A model generated the notes under the pieces. That model was not told where the DNA came from, ran no database searches, and saw only the letters and a program-made list of their open reading frames with translations. The position numbers and the translations under genes are program-made. This document shows, piece after piece, positions 48,256 through 57,931 of a stretch of 64,000 bases of DNA (positions are counted from its first letter, which is position 1; each line of letters starts with the position of its first letter). This DNA is from an uncultured Cedecea sp. GTDB taxonomy: Bacteria > Pseudomonadota > Gammaproteobacteria > Enterobacterales > Enterobacteriaceae. The stretch covers positions 124,001 to 188,000 of the forward strand of contig NZ_CANMLV010000005.1 of the NCBI RefSeq assembly GCF_947498825.1, in the 5' to 3' direction.

Positions 48256-48510
48256 ATGAATAAGTTCAAAAGTACCTTGCTTGCGACCACTCTTATTATC
48301 TGCACTGCCAGTGCATTCGCAGCACCCGCTGATAAAGGCAGACCAATATGCCATAATAATGAGCGCCCTGGTTTGATGGGCCCATCACCTGTTCCGCCGT
48401 TATATTTAATATTGCAGCAACCTGATTCCCCGAATGAAACCCTGAACAATGCTGTCAAAAATCTCCCCGCTCTGGAAAAAGGAAAACGCTACGAAATAAA
48501 CTGGAAGTGA
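48256..48510 (+). CDS. Small secreted protein, unknown
   Basis: 84 residues with a clear Sec signal (MNKFKSTLLATTLIICTASAFA, cleavage before APAD). The mature part is about 62 residues, rich in Pro and Asn (GRPICHNNERPGLMGPSPVPPLY), with one cysteine, so it may form intermolecular disulfides or bind something through Cys-His. ACGGAG precedes the ATG. I recognise no family. It sits between yjcE and ghxP, where E. coli has no gene, next to two ERIC repeats. Confidence 0.6.
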   Translation: MNKFKSTLLATTLIICTASAFAAPADKGRPICHNNERPGLMGPSPVPPLYLILQQPDSPNETLNNAVKNLPALEKGKRYEINWK

Positions 48511-48695
48511 AAGAATTACCTCTGGCCCCTCAACCCATGCCTGCATCTCAGCAATGAGACTAAAAGCCCTCGCCCCCTGAACTTACCCTACTAAGAGGGC
48601 TTTCTCTTTCTGATTCAGAAGCAAATGTCGCCGATGAAGGGCTCTTCTGCCAGAATTTAAGAATAAAATTTAAAAGAGAGAACGAAAACCTGGGG

Positions 48696-48720
48696 GACGA
48701 GTTACCAAAGGTAACTCGTC
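48696..48720. terminator. Hairpin after ghxP
   Basis: GACGAGTTACC-AAA-GGTAACTCGTC, perfect 11-bp stem, 11 bases past the ghxP stop; between convergent genes. Confidence 0.75.
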
Positions 48721-48730
48721 TGGAGAAAAG

Positions 48731-50080
48731 CTAGATGGCCCAGCCACCCGCGTAAAATACAACCAGTGCAATGGCTATCACCACAGTACCGATATTCAAT
48801 TTACGCCATTCACCCGCCACAACACGGCCAATAACCAGAGAAGCAAAACCAATCATAATTCCGGTAACAATGTTACAGGTCAGTACAATAAAGACTGCCG
48901 TAATCAATCCGGTCATCGCATCAACAAAGTCAGCAAAATCAAGTTTCGAGACATTGCTTAACATCAGTAAACCGACATACATCAGAGCAGGTGCCGTTGC
49001 GTAAGCAGGAACCAGGTAAGACAGTGGTGACAAGAACAGGATAAACAGGAATAGCACGCCCACAGTCAGCGCTGTCAGTCCTGTTTTACCTCCTGCAGCA
49101 GTACCCGCGGCAGACTCAATATATACCGCGGCCGGAGCAGCACCGACAAAACCTGAAAATACGCTACTGACCGAGTCAGTGGTCAGGGCTTTACCGCCAT
49201 TGATAATCTGGCCGTCTTTATCCAGCAAATTTGCCTGGCCTGCAACGGCACGGATAGTTCCGGTAGCATCAAAGACCGCTGTCATGACCAGCGCAAAAAC
49301 ACTTGGCAGTACAATCGGATCCAGCGCACCAAGGATATCAAGGCTACCAACTAGCGAGTGCCCGGATTCATCTTGCAAAGAAGGCATTGCGAAGATACCG
49401 GTGAAATGTACCGATGGATCAAAAATCATCCCCAGAATCGAGATAACAATGATTGTCAGCAGAATACCGCCAGGGACACGTAATTTTTCCAGACCAATGA
49501 TAGCGGCCAGGCCTGCCAGAGACATAATGACCGGGAAGCTGGCAAAATCTCCCAGAGCAACAGGAAGACCATCCAGTGGGTTTTTGACCACCAGGCCGAC
49601 GCCGTTAGCGGCTATCAATAACAGAAATAAACCAATACCGATGCCCGCACCATGCGCAACCCCCATCGGTAAGTTACGCAAAATCCAGCTACGGATCCCG
49701 GTGACAGAGATAATGGTAAACAGTACGCCCATCAGAAACACAGCGCCCAGCGCAACAGGCACACTGATACTTTGTCCCAGCACCAGGCTAAATGCCGTAA
49801 ATGCGGTCAAGGAAATAGCACACCCAATCGCTAACGGCAGGTTAGCCCACAGCCCCATCAGAATGGAACCTAGACCAGCAACCAGACAGGTAGCGACAAA
49901 AACGGCTGTTGGTGGAAAGCCCGCTTTGCCCAGCATACTCGGCACAACAATGACCGAATAAACCATGGCAAGAAATGTCGTCAGACCAGCAATCAGTTCC
50001 TGGCGAACGGTACTACCACGCGCAGAAATTTTAAACCAGGCGTCGAGAGAACCGCCGGCACGTGGAGAAGGAGTAGACAT
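48731..50080 (-). CDS. ghxP: Guanine/hypoxanthine permease GhxP
   Basis: 449 residues from the ATG at 50080 ([16 protein letters not shown]), preceded by AGGGG. NCS2-type purine permease closely matching E. coli YjcD/GhxP throughout ([27 protein letters not shown] in outline; [51 protein letters not shown] in outline). Inner-membrane proton symporter for guanine and hypoxanthine. PurR-like sites lie upstream. Confidence 0.96.
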   Translation of the reverse strand: MSTPSPRAGGSLDAWFKISARGSTVRQELIAGLTTFLAMVYSVIVVPSMLGKAGFPPTAVFVATCLVAGLGSILMGLWANLPLAIGCAISLTAFTAFSLVLGQSISVPVALGAVFLMGVLFTIISVTGIRSWILRNLPMGVAHGAGIGIGLFLLLIAANGVGLVVKNPLDGLPVALGDFASFPVIMSLAGLAAIIGLEKLRVPGGILLTIIVISILGMIFDPSVHFTGIFAMPSLQDESGHSLVGSLDILGALDPIVLPSVFALVMTAVFDATGTIRAVAGQANLLDKDGQIINGGKALTTDSVSSVFSGFVGAAPAAVYIESAAGTAAGGKTGLTALTVGVLFLFILFLSPLSYLVPAYATAPALMYVGLLMLSNVSKLDFADFVDAMTGLITAVFIVLTCNIVTGIMIGFASLVIGRVVAGEWRKLNIGTVVIAIALVVFYAGGWAI

Positions 50081-50180
50081 ACGAAACATCCCCTGAGATT
50101 TTTAGGATTCGACTTATCTGTGCGAGGAAAAACTGACGTTATTCGTTGTTCTGCTCTTCTGACAAATCACGGGTCAAAAA

Positions 50181-50196
50181 AAGCAAACGTTTACCT
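50181..50196. promoter_or_regulatory. PurR box upstream of ghxP
   Basis: AAGCAAACGTTTACCT fits the PurR consensus ANGCAAACGTTTNCNT at every defined position, about 100 bases before the ghxP start. Confidence 0.82.
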
Positions 50197-50214
50197 GCAC
50201 ACAGACAATGCGTG

Positions 50215-50342
50215 TATTTGCCCTGAATAATTCGGATTGCGTTCAAGTGTAAAGTTATCGAGTCGATGAACATAAACAGACTATGTGATTCAACTTGATA
50301 AACGAAGACAACACCCGGGCAACGTGAAATATGACGGCATAA
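50215..50342. repeat. ERIC-type repeat, full length
   Basis: TATTTGCCCTGAATAATTCG to CAACGTGAAATATGACGGC; core GATGAACATAAACAGACTATGTGATTC. Inserted in the ghxP upstream region between PurR-like sites. Confidence 0.87.
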
Positions 50343-50347
50343 AGTGA

Positions 50348-50363
50348 AAGCAAACGATTATCT
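50348..50363. promoter_or_regulatory. Weak PurR-like site
   Basis: AAGCAAACGATTATCT has two mismatches to the PurR consensus and follows the ERIC repeat. Confidence 0.35.
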
Positions 50364-50446
50364 AGCGTTATTACAGGGATTTTCAACCTGAGTTTGCTGG
50401 TTTTCGTTAATAAAACGACAATACGGTCATTTTATCGCCACAACAT

Positions 50447-50462
50447 GCGCAAACGTTATCGT
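50447..50462. promoter_or_regulatory. PurR-like site far upstream of ghxP
   Basis: GCGCAAACGTTATCGT has two mismatches to ACGCAAACGTTTTCGT. It lies about 370 bases from the ghxP start, between ghxP and the soxR end. Confidence 0.5.
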
Positions 50463-50550
50463 TTATGCGTAACGGGATAACAAAAAAATCACATCTGCCG
50501 TTTTATCTCAGGCTCAGGCATCGCAAGAAATGAATAACATCAGGAAGAGG

Positions 50551-51009
50551 CTATTCGTCCAGAAGCAGCCGCGCTCCGGTTCCTTCATCACCCAGTTTAT
50601 CGCCCGGATTTCGTAGCGGACAATCCACTCCCGACAGACACCCGCAGCCAATACAGCCATCTAACTGATCGCGCAGAGCAATCAACATACGGATACGGCT
50701 ATCCAGCTCTTCACGCCATGTTGAAGAGAGATTCTTCCAGTCATTTTTATTAATCACATGGCCATCAGTAAATGCGCTAAAAGCATCACTCACCGTACTT
50801 AATGGCAAACCAATACGTTGTGCCACTTTGATGATACCGACCGTTCGTAGCACATCACGCCGGTATCGCCGCTGATTACCTGCATTTCTGGTACTACTTA
50901 TAAGCCCCTTACTTTCATAGAAATGCAAGGTTGAGACCGCAACACCACTCCGTTTCGCAACCTCGCCAGGGGTGAGTAGCGCCTTAATTCTCTTTTTTTT
51001 CTTTTCCAA
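50551..51009 (-). CDS. soxR: Redox-sensing activator SoxR
   Basis: 152 residues, MerR family. N-terminal helix-turn-helix ([27 protein letters not shown] in outline), dimerisation helix, and the [2Fe-2S] cysteines C119, C122, C124 and C130 ([12 protein letters not shown]), at the E. coli positions. Oxidation by redox-cycling drugs or superoxide activates soxS transcription. Divergent from soxS with the SoxR operator between. Confidence 0.97.
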   Translation of the reverse strand: MEKKKKRIKALLTPGEVAKRSGVAVSTLHFYESKGLISSTRNAGNQRRYRRDVLRTVGIIKVAQRIGLPLSTVSDAFSAFTDGHVINKNDWKNLSSTWREELDSRIRMLIALRDQLDGCIGCGCLSGVDCPLRNPGDKLGDEGTGARLLLDE

Positions 51010-51020
51010 AATACGCTTTA

Positions 51021-51038
51021 CCTCAAGTTAACTTGAGG
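51021..51038. promoter_or_regulatory. SoxR operator
   Basis: CCTCAAGTTAACTTGAGG is a perfect 18-bp palindrome between soxR and soxS, identical in its core to the known SoxR box, and lies within the soxS promoter. Confidence 0.95.
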
Positions 51039-51089
51039 AATTATACTCCACAAAAAAGTAATCGGCTAATCTGTAATAGAGGATAATTT

Positions 51090-51413
51090 ATGGCGCATCA
51101 GGATATTATTCATACGTTAACTGAGTGGATTGACTCCCATATTGACCAGCCACTTAATATCGATGTCGTGGCAAAAAAATCAGGATATTCAAAATGGTAT
51201 CTACAGCGAATGTTTCGCACCGTGATGCGTCAAACCCTGGGTGATTATATCCGCCAGCGTCGTCTGCAAATGGCCGCAGAAGAACTCCGTGCCACAAAGA
51301 GACCTATTTTCGATATTGCGATGGACTATGGGTATGTATCGCAACAAACCTTTTCCCGCGTCTTCCGTCGCGCATTTGATCGCACTCCCAGCGACTATCG
51401 CCATCAGTGTTAG
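51090..51413 (+). CDS. soxS: Superoxide-response activator SoxS
   Basis: 107 residues, AraC/XylS DNA-binding domain without effector domain, as in E. coli. First helix-turn-helix LNIDVVAKKSGYSKWYLQRMF, second IFDIAMDYGYVSQQTFSRVFRR. Activates superoxide-stress genes (sodA, fpr, zwf and others) through its binding site marbox-type sequences. Divergent from soxR. Confidence 0.97.
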   Translation: MAHQDIIHTLTEWIDSHIDQPLNIDVVAKKSGYSKWYLQRMFRTVMRQTLGDYIRQRRLQMAAEELRATKRPIFDIAMDYGYVSQQTFSRVFRRAFDRTPSDYRHQC

Positions 51414-51423
51414 TCTTTCCGGA

Positions 51424-51458
51424 ACCGCCGACAGACATTCGTACTCTTGTTCGGCGGT
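51424..51458 (+). terminator. Hairpin downstream of soxS
   Basis: ACCGCCGA and TCGGCGGT pair across a 19-base loop just after the soxS stop; no T-run, so termination is uncertain. The rest of 51459-51709 is the upstream region of yjcB with no gene seen. Confidence 0.5.
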
Positions 51459-51709
51459 CGGCTATGGGTGACGACCCATTCGTTTAATCTCCAGAATTCT
51501 GTCCCGGCCCCTCATACCCTTCCCTGTCTTCGACGGTCCATAATTAGCGCGACTCAGATCGACCTTGTAATCGATTGTCACAATAAAAAAGTGTGATAGA
51601 CTTCACATATCAAAGCCAAGTAATCACTTTTATATTTTAATGCTTGTTCATTGACGGTCGATCATCCTTACGGCCTGTATTGATGAATCTGCTTTAGAGG
51701 AACCATTTT

Positions 51710-51985
51710 ATGGGGACAATCACTGCTGGTGTCGTATTAATGCGCTGGCCGCTAATCAGTGCGACGCTGATGTTTATGGCAAGTACACTCAACATAAAGC
51801 TACGCCGGTCACACTACCCTGCTCTTGCTATTATTAGCACAATGATGGGTGTCAGTGCTTCATGCTGGTTTGCGACCAGCCTGCTTGGTTTGACCAGCGC
51901 AGAGATGGCCACCAGCTGGATGGCGGTTAAAGATACGGTGATTGAAGTGATGAGCCAAACGCCCCCAACCTGGCCACTACCTTAG
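51710..51985 (+). CDS. yjcB: YjcB, small inner-membrane protein
   Basis: 91 residues, two hydrophobic segments (TAGVVLMRWPLISATLMFMA; ALAIISTMMGVSASCWFATS). Matches E. coli YjcB in layout and in TLNIxxRRSxY and MxQTPPxWP, and lies near soxS as there. Function unknown. AGAGGAA upstream of the ATG. Confidence 0.9.
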   Translation: MGTITAGVVLMRWPLISATLMFMASTLNIKLRRSHYPALAIISTMMGVSASCWFATSLLGLTSAEMATSWMAVKDTVIEVMSQTPPTWPLP

Positions 51986-52002
51986 CAACACAGACTTTGT
52001 TT

Positions 52003-52028
52003 AAATCCTGCCATCTGGCGGGATTTTT
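52003..52028 (+). terminator. Terminator after yjcB
   Basis: AAATCCTGCC-ATCT-GGCGGGATTTTT: GC-rich stem followed by T-run, 18 bases past the yjcB stop. Confidence 0.88.
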
Positions 52029-52473
52029 CGTTTATCGATATCCTGCTGTGTGAATAACCTGCCTCTGACGAACAACCAAGCGATGCCGCCCGCTTTCTGG
52101 ATTCAGTCATAAATAATTAATATTGCATCTACGTTACAGAAGACAGATTTATATTTTCCACCACATTATCTGTTTGATTGGCGCTCTATTCTCTTAATAA
52201 CAGCCGACTTAGCAATATAACGGGATACCTTATCAGGTATGTTTGCCATCTTCTCTTTCTGGTCAGGCCAGATATTAAAAACGATGATTATTAGATACCT
52301 GACACTCATTTTTTATTTTCCCCGCTGACCATATGCACACAAACTACATGGTTATTACAAAAAACAACAATAAGCATATGTTTTTATTGATGAAAATTAA
52401 TGATTGAGCAACGGGGTAAAAAGCCATATATTGTCGTCGTTTTTATATGCCGTAGTTCCCTTTTAAATTAATT
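52029..52473. other. Long AT-rich region upstream of dat
   Basis: About 445 bases with no convincing ORF, tRNA or repeat. AT-rich composition with poly-A/T tracts suggests a regulated promoter region for dat-ddc. Confidence 0.5.
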
Positions 52474-52500
52474 CAACCGGTGAGCTTTAGCCTCCGGTTG
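52474..52500 (+). promoter_or_regulatory. Leader hairpin before dat
   Basis: CAACCGG and CCGGTTG form a 7-bp stem around a 13-base loop, ending immediately before the ribosome site AGGAGAG of dat. It may influence translation; it has no T-run. Confidence 0.45.
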
Positions 52501-52510
52501 TAGGAGAGAT

Positions 52511-53896
52511 ATGATGACGGATAAAGTCCGTATTGACACTTTAGATGCACAATCTGCAAAAACCACCAACGAAACTTATTTAGCAAGACAAGCTGAATTT
52601 GAATCTAATGTCAGAAGCTACCCACGCAAATTACCTTTTGCGATAGCTAAAGCTCAGGGTGCATGGATTACCGACGTTGAAAACAATCATTATCTTGACT
52701 GTCTGGCTGGTGCCGGAACATTAGCACTTGGCCATAATCATCCTGACGTTCTGCAGAGTATCCAAGATGTCATTACCAGCGGCTTGCCGTTGCATACTCT
52801 TGATCTTACTACCCCATTAAAAGATGAGTTTTCTGCTTATCTGCTCTCTTTACTGCCAGGTCAGGGTAAAGAGTATTGCCTTCAGTTCTGTGGCCCGTCT
52901 GGCGCGGACGCCGTAGAAGCGGCAATTAAAGTGGCGAAAAAACATACCGGCCGCAGCGGCATTATTAGCTTCTCTGGTGGTTACCATGGTATGACTCACG
53001 GTGCACTGTCAGTGACCGGCAACCTGTCACCAAAAGAAGCTATTCACGGTTTAATGCCTGAAGTTCAGTTCCTGCCTTATCCTCACGAGTACCGTTGCCC
53101 GTTAGGTGTTGGTGGTGAAGCGGGCGTTGCCGCTCTGAGCTACTACTTTGACAACTTAATCAATGATGTTGAAAGTGGCGTGCGTAAGCCTGCCGCGGTG
53201 ATCCTTGAAGCCGTTCAAGGCGAGGGTGGCGTTAACCCTGCTCCTGCTGCATGGCTGCAACGTATCCGTAAAGTGACCCAAGAACACGGCATTTTATTGA
53301 TTATCGATGAAGTTCAGGCTGGATTCTCCCGTACCGGTAAGATGTTTGCCTTCGAACACGCAGGCATTGAACCCGACATTATTGTTATGTCAAAAGCCGT
53401 CGGTGGTGGCTTGCCATTAGCCGTGCTTGGCCTGAAAAGAGAGTTTGATGCCTGGGAACCTGGCCACCACACTGGCACCTTCCGTGGCAATCAGTTAGCC
53501 ATGGCGACCGGCCTGACCACGCTTAAGTATCTGAAAGATAAAAAAGTTGCCAATAAAGTTGCGCAGCAAGGCGAGTGGTTAAAAGATAAACTGAAACAGC
53601 TACAAAAACGCTATCCGGCTATCGGACATGTCCGTGGTCTGGGCTTAATGCTCGGTCTGGAAATAGTTAAGCCAGGAGAAGCACAGGATCATATGGGTTG
53701 CTACCCGGCAGATGGTGCTGTCTCTGCGCTAATTCAGAAAAAATGCTTTGAACATGGTTTAATTCTGGAGCGTGGTGGTCGCGGGGGTTGTGTTTTACGC
53801 CTGCTGCCATCCCTGCTTATCACCGATGATGAGCTGGAAATCTTCCTGAGCAAATTTGAACAGGCTCTGTTAGCTGCTGGTGTTAAACCAGTCTGA
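52511..53896 (+). CDS. dat: Diaminobutyrate--2-oxoglutarate aminotransferase
   Basis: 461-residue class III PLP aminotransferase making L-2,4-diaminobutyrate from aspartate-semialdehyde and glutamate. Features: [64 protein letters not shown] and the PLP lysine in [12 protein letters not shown]. The adjacent decarboxylase makes the pathway clear: the two give 1,3-diaminopropane. Strong ribosome site AGGAG. Confidence 0.95.
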   Translation: MMTDKVRIDTLDAQSAKTTNETYLARQAEFESNVRSYPRKLPFAIAKAQGAWITDVENNHYLDCLAGAGTLALGHNHPDVLQSIQDVITSGLPLHTLDLTTPLKDEFSAYLLSLLPGQGKEYCLQFCGPSGADAVEAAIKVAKKHTGRSGIISFSGGYHGMTHGALSVTGNLSPKEAIHGLMPEVQFLPYPHEYRCPLGVGGEAGVAALSYYFDNLINDVESGVRKPAAVILEAVQGEGGVNPAPAAWLQRIRKVTQEHGILLIIDEVQAGFSRTGKMFAFEHAGIEPDIIVMSKAVGGGLPLAVLGLKREFDAWEPGHHTGTFRGNQLAMATGLTTLKYLKDKKVANKVAQQGEWLKDKLKQLQKRYPAIGHVRGLGLMLGLEIVKPGEAQDHMGCYPADGAVSALIQKKCFEHGLILERGGRGGCVLRLLPSLLITDDELEIFLSKFEQALLAAGVKPV

Positions 53897-53925
53897 GTGG
53901 ACTGGTCTGAGTGGAGTCGTACCAA

Positions 53926-55398
53926 ATGTCACAAATAAATCCAATTCTGGCCTCGTCAGCACAAAGCATTGAAGCTTATCAGCAGGCGATTACGCAAAGT
54001 ACCCAGGCAGTCATGCAGTGGTTACAGCAGCCAGAAATGTATCAGGGCAAAACCGTTGCTGAATTACGCGAACGTATTGCACTGGATTTTAATCCTCAGG
54101 GCCTGGGTAACCAGGCTGCTATTGAACGTGCAATTGAGTACTTTCTGAAAGACAGTTTGTCAGTGCACCACCCACAATGCGTGGCGCATTTACATTGCCC
54201 AAGCCTGGTGATAAGCCAGGCTGCTGAAGTACTGATCAATGCAACCAACCAGAGTATGGACTCTTGGGATCAAAGCCCGTCAGCCACCATTATCGAGATG
54301 AAGCTGATTGAATGGCTACGTGCCCAGGTGGGTTATACCGCTGGCGACGCAGGTGTGTTCACCAGCGGCGGCACACAAAGCAATCTGATGGGTCTGATGC
54401 TGGCGCGTGATGCCTTTTTTGCGCGCCAGGGGCATTCGGTACAGCAGGACGGTTTAATCGGTAATCTGAAGAAAATTAAAGTCTTCTGTTCTGAAAATGC
54501 ACACTTCTCTGTGCAAAAGAATATGGCTTTACTGGGCTTTGGTTATCAGTGTGTGACACTTATCAAGACAGATAGCTTTGCCCGCATGGATCTCGATGAT
54601 TTAGCCGAGAAAATTGCCCAGGCTGAAGCGAATGACGACCAGATCATGGCGATTGTCGCGACCGCAGGTACCACCGATGCCGGTGCTATCGATCCGCTCG
54701 CTGACATTGCCCGCCTGGGTGCGCAACACAATATCTGGGTGCATGTTGATGCGGCCTGGGGGGGCGCTCTGCTGCTGTCTGAGAAGTATCGTCATTACCT
54801 TGATGGTCTTGAGTTGGTTGATTCTGTTACGCTGGATTTCCATAAACAGTTCTTCCAGACCATCAGCTGTGGCGCATTCTTGCTGAAAGATGAGCGTCAC
54901 TATGAACTGATGCGTTATCAGGCGGCTTATCTGAACTCCGAGTTTGATGAAGAACAAGGTGTACCGAATCTGGTTTCCAAATCACTGCAGACAACGCGTC
55001 GTTTTGATGCTCTGAAACTGTGGATGGGACTGGAAGCACTGGGACAGAAACAGTATGCCGCTATTATCGATAGCGGTGTGACTCTGGCTCAACAGGTTGC
55101 ACAGTACATCGAAGAACAGCCATCACTGGAGCTGGTTATGCAGCCTCAGCTGGCGAGCGTTCTGTTCCGCTACCGTCCGGCTTCACTGGCACAAGCAGAT
55201 GACGCAAGTATTGCGCTGCTGAACCAGAAAATAGGTGATGCCTTGCTCGCTTCCGGCCGCGCTAACCTGGGTGTGACTGAGCATAACGGTATAACCTGTC
55301 TTAAAATGACCTTATTAAATCCTGTGGTGACACTGGAAGATATTAAGCGTCTGCTGGAGCTGGTTGACGTTACTGCTGCGCCGCTGATTGCTGGCTAA
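53926..55398 (+). CDS. ddc: L-2,4-diaminobutyrate decarboxylase
   Basis: 490 residues from the ATG at 53926 (MSQINPILASSAQSIEAY), 29 bases after dat, with GGAG upstream; the open frame reaches back to a GTG. Group II PLP decarboxylase: FTSGGTQSNLMGLMLARD, HFSVQKNMALLGFG, HVDAAWGGALLLS and the PLP lysine in LDFHKQFFQ. Converts diaminobutyrate to 1,3-diaminopropane, as in Acinetobacter and some enterobacteria. Forms an operon with dat. Confidence 0.94.
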   Translation: MSQINPILASSAQSIEAYQQAITQSTQAVMQWLQQPEMYQGKTVAELRERIALDFNPQGLGNQAAIERAIEYFLKDSLSVHHPQCVAHLHCPSLVISQAAEVLINATNQSMDSWDQSPSATIIEMKLIEWLRAQVGYTAGDAGVFTSGGTQSNLMGLMLARDAFFARQGHSVQQDGLIGNLKKIKVFCSENAHFSVQKNMALLGFGYQCVTLIKTDSFARMDLDDLAEKIAQAEANDDQIMAIVATAGTTDAGAIDPLADIARLGAQHNIWVHVDAAWGGALLLSEKYRHYLDGLELVDSVTLDFHKQFFQTISCGAFLLKDERHYELMRYQAAYLNSEFDEEQGVPNLVSKSLQTTRRFDALKLWMGLEALGQKQYAAIIDSGVTLAQQVAQYIEEQPSLELVMQPQLASVLFRYRPASLAQADDASIALLNQKIGDALLASGRANLGVTEHNGITCLKMTLLNPVVTLEDIKRLLELVDVTAAPLIAG

Positions 55399-55415
55399 TA
55401 GCAAAAGCTGTAAAC

Positions 55416-55450
55416 AAGGCCGTTCACGGGAAACCTTGAGCGGCTTTTTT
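55416..55450 (+). terminator. Terminator after ddc
   Basis: AAGGCCGTTCA and TGAGCGGCTT pair with one bulge, followed by TTTTTT. A second inverted repeat (ACGGCCCGC...GCGAGCCGT) lies at 55482-55502. Confidence 0.75.
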
Positions 55451-55612
55451 ACGATTAACTATCATATAAACGCTAAAAAAACGGCCCGCATTCGCGAGCC
55501 GTGAGACTGATGACAAAGCTAAAGTGATATCTGATTATCAGCGCTTATTTACGAAAATAAGCAGGAAAATCAATTCATTGATTTTCGGCTGATAACAATA
55601 ATCACATCTCCA

Positions 55613-56305
55613 TCAGGTACGAACGCGTAGCTTCGCCTCTATCTTATCGGCAACCTTGGTCACCACATAAGCAATAAACATATAGAACCCGACTGCCACC
55701 AGGAAGGCTTCCAGATAGTAGAAGTTCAGCGCGGCAGCCAGCTGAGCCTGAGCAAATATCTCGACAACGCCGATAGCAAACGCCAGGGATAACGCCTTCA
55801 TCACCACCATAAAAGAGTTGGCAAAATCAGGAATAGCGGTGACGATTATCTGCGGGAACATCACACGCCGAAATAACTGTCCGCTACTGTAACCCAGCGA
55901 AGCAGCTGCATCTGACTGCCCGCTATCAAAGGCATTAACAGCGCCTTTCCAGACTTCAGCCTGAAACGCTGAAACACAGGCTGTCAGGGCCACAATAACA
56001 ATCACCCAGTTAGGAAGTGAGTGGGCATTTACTTCTATCGAAAATTGAGTGGCAATAAAATCCAGCGCTGCAGGAAGGCCATAGTAAGCGAGAAAAATCA
56101 CCACCACCATCGGCATACCTTTAAAGGCCACTTTGTAAGCAAACACTAACTGACGCAGTACCGGAACACGGCGAAACTCAATAAACGCAAACAATCCGCC
56201 AAGCAGTGTCGATAACAAAAATATCACTACCGCCATCAGCAGTGTGGAGGGAACCACACTCAGGATGCTCCAGAAGTCAAAAACCAATACCTCAAAATCA
56301 AACAT
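55613..56305 (-). CDS. Amino-acid-type ABC transporter permease 2
   Basis: 230 residues from the ATG at 56305 (MFDFEVLVFDF), with AAGGAG 8 bases upstream; the frame can also open at a TTG further up. HisM/GlnP-type permease with about 5 membrane segments and the EAA loop (GQSDAAASLGYSSGQLFRRVMFPQI in outline). Pairs with the adjacent paralogous permease. Last gene of the long minus-strand operon. Confidence 0.88.
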   Translation of the reverse strand: MFDFEVLVFDFWSILSVVPSTLLMAVVIFLLSTLLGGLFAFIEFRRVPVLRQLVFAYKVAFKGMPMVVVIFLAYYGLPAALDFIATQFSIEVNAHSLPNWVIVIVALTACVSAFQAEVWKGAVNAFDSGQSDAAASLGYSSGQLFRRVMFPQIIVTAIPDFANSFMVVMKALSLAFAIGVVEIFAQAQLAAALNFYYLEAFLVAVGFYMFIAYVVTKVADKIEAKLRVRT

Positions 56306-56322
56306 CAAGTTTTCTCCTTCAT

Positions 56323-57027
56323 TCAAACGCTTGGGGTAAGCTTGACGCGAGTCGCTGACTTCGAGCTGTATTTCGCGTGACGCCTTTCAAAGAAGCGGAT
56401 AACCAGCCAGGCAACCAGACACATGAGCGAGTAGATAACAGCCAGTACCATATAAGTCGCAAATTGATACTGGTTATAGTCATGTTCCATAATCACATGG
56501 GCTGTCGCCATCAAGTCAGCTGCTCCGATATACATCACCAGCGCCACGTTATGAATTAAATAAATAATCGCGTTACCGTAACCAGGCAAAGCAAAGTGCA
56601 CCGCTTGTGGCCCGATGACACGTTTCATTTTTTGCAAGAAACTATAGCCCAGGCTGTCTGCAGCATCATGCTGGCCTTTCTCTACTGCCAGAAATGCCGG
56701 ACGCATCACTTCAGACAAGTAACCGCCGTGGTAGAGACTCAAGCCAATCATTGCCGCAATGTTGGACGAAAAAAAGTCTTCAACGCCCACCAGACCTGCG
56801 AGTAACGGCATACCATAAAAGGCGACGAATAATTGCAGCACGACCGGTACACTACGTGCATAGGACACGTAGACATCGGTCAGTTGACTCAAAACCGGGA
56901 TACGACGTACCCGAAAAAAGGTGACGATCAGAGCCAGAAAAAACCCGACAATGATCGCAGCGAATAATATACCCAGCGTTAATGGCATTGCCGTTAACAG
57001 CTCAGGGAGCATGGTAGAGAGATCCAC
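56323..57027 (-). CDS. Amino-acid-type ABC transporter permease 1
   Basis: 234 residues, HisQ/GlnP-type permease (YVSYARSVPVVLQLFVAFYG; EAA loop EKGQHDAADSLGYSFLQKMK). Forms a heterodimer with the next gene's product. Lies between the binding-protein and second permease genes. The family moves polar amino acids and cyst(e)ine-like compounds; exact substrate unknown. Confidence 0.88.
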   Translation of the reverse strand: MDLSTMLPELLTAMPLTLGILFAAIIVGFFLALIVTFFRVRRIPVLSQLTDVYVSYARSVPVVLQLFVAFYGMPLLAGLVGVEDFFSSNIAAMIGLSLYHGGYLSEVMRPAFLAVEKGQHDAADSLGYSFLQKMKRVIGPQAVHFALPGYGNAIIYLIHNVALVMYIGAADLMATAHVIMEHDYNQYQFATYMVLAVIYSLMCLVAWLVIRFFERRHAKYSSKSATRVKLTPSV

Positions 57028-57092
57028 GGTGCAACACTCCTGCTATCAATGACTGCTGAAGCCCTGTGTTCACAGGGCTTCAGGTAAATCTT

Positions 57093-57908
57093 CTACTTCA
57101 TATACTGTGAAACGTCTTCACCAAACCACTTCTGAGAAAGCTGGTCGAGTGTGCCATCCGCTTTCAATTCTTTCAGAGCTTGAGTGATGTCGTCGTTCAG
57201 TGCCTGGTTTTTAGCTGAGCGGTTAATCAGAATATAGGTCTGATTAATCACCACAGGTTCACTGGCTTTAATAGACAGTTTCTGGTTATCAATAACGGTT
57301 TGCTGGCCGAGGTTTGAAGGCAGGATCAGCGCATCATATTTACCATTCTGTACTTCTTTCAGGCGGTCCGGATAAGGGATACCTGCGCTAGAGGCCGTGA
57401 TAGTCACTTTTTCATTTGGATGATCTTGCTGCCACTGGGTGACAAATTTATAGACCCCGCCGCCTGCGGTCACAGGAACGATTTTCTTACCGACCAGGTC
57501 TTTCATTTCTTTGATGTCACTGTCACTACGACTGTAGATCTTCATCAAACTGGCGCCGATTGGCGCATCTGGTATCAGGAACTGTTTGCTGCGACTTGGC
57601 GCTTTATAGTAACCACCGGTCGCCATATCGTACTTACCAGTGACCAGCCCCGTTTCCTGAGCAATATCAGCAGCACCTTCCATCACAAATTTATACTGTG
57701 GCAGCTTCGCATTGATAGCTTTCAGAACATCTGGCTCATAACCTTGTGGCTCATAGCCGATAGCTCCCCATGACAGAGGTTTAGACTCTGCGGCAGTAGC
57801 GATTTTTATCGTGCGGACTTCATCAGCAAAACTATTAGCACTGAAAAGTGCCAGAGCAATGATGCCGGGCATGGCGAAGCGGGATAACGTTTTTTTAATT
57901 GCAGGCAT
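57093..57908 (-). CDS. Amino-acid-type periplasmic binding protein
   Basis: 271 residues, SBP family 3. Signal peptide with cleavage after SANSFA. Body: TIKIATAAESKPLSWGAIGYEPQGYEPDVLKAI in outline, VTGKYDMATGGYY, and C-terminal LKADGTLDQLSQKWFGEDVS. The usual family motif DVDL... around the amino-acid alpha-carboxylate arginine is changed (GGYYKAPSRSKQF), so the ligand may not be a standard amino acid. Confidence 0.88.
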   Translation of the reverse strand: MPAIKKTLSRFAMPGIIALALFSANSFADEVRTIKIATAAESKPLSWGAIGYEPQGYEPDVLKAINAKLPQYKFVMEGAADIAQETGLVTGKYDMATGGYYKAPSRSKQFLIPDAPIGASLMKIYSRSDSDIKEMKDLVGKKIVPVTAGGGVYKFVTQWQQDHPNEKVTITASSAGIPYPDRLKEVQNGKYDALILPSNLGQQTVIDNQKLSIKASEPVVINQTYILINRSAKNQALNDDITQALKELKADGTLDQLSQKWFGEDVSQYMK

Positions 57909-57931
57909 TTGTTTTACTCCCTTTAAAATTA

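Noticed and set aside
49179-49961. Long 260-codon plus-strand frame opposite ghxP
   Set aside because: It is fully antisense to a strongly conserved permease gene, has an improbable Pro/Ile/Thr/Arg-rich composition and no ribosome site.
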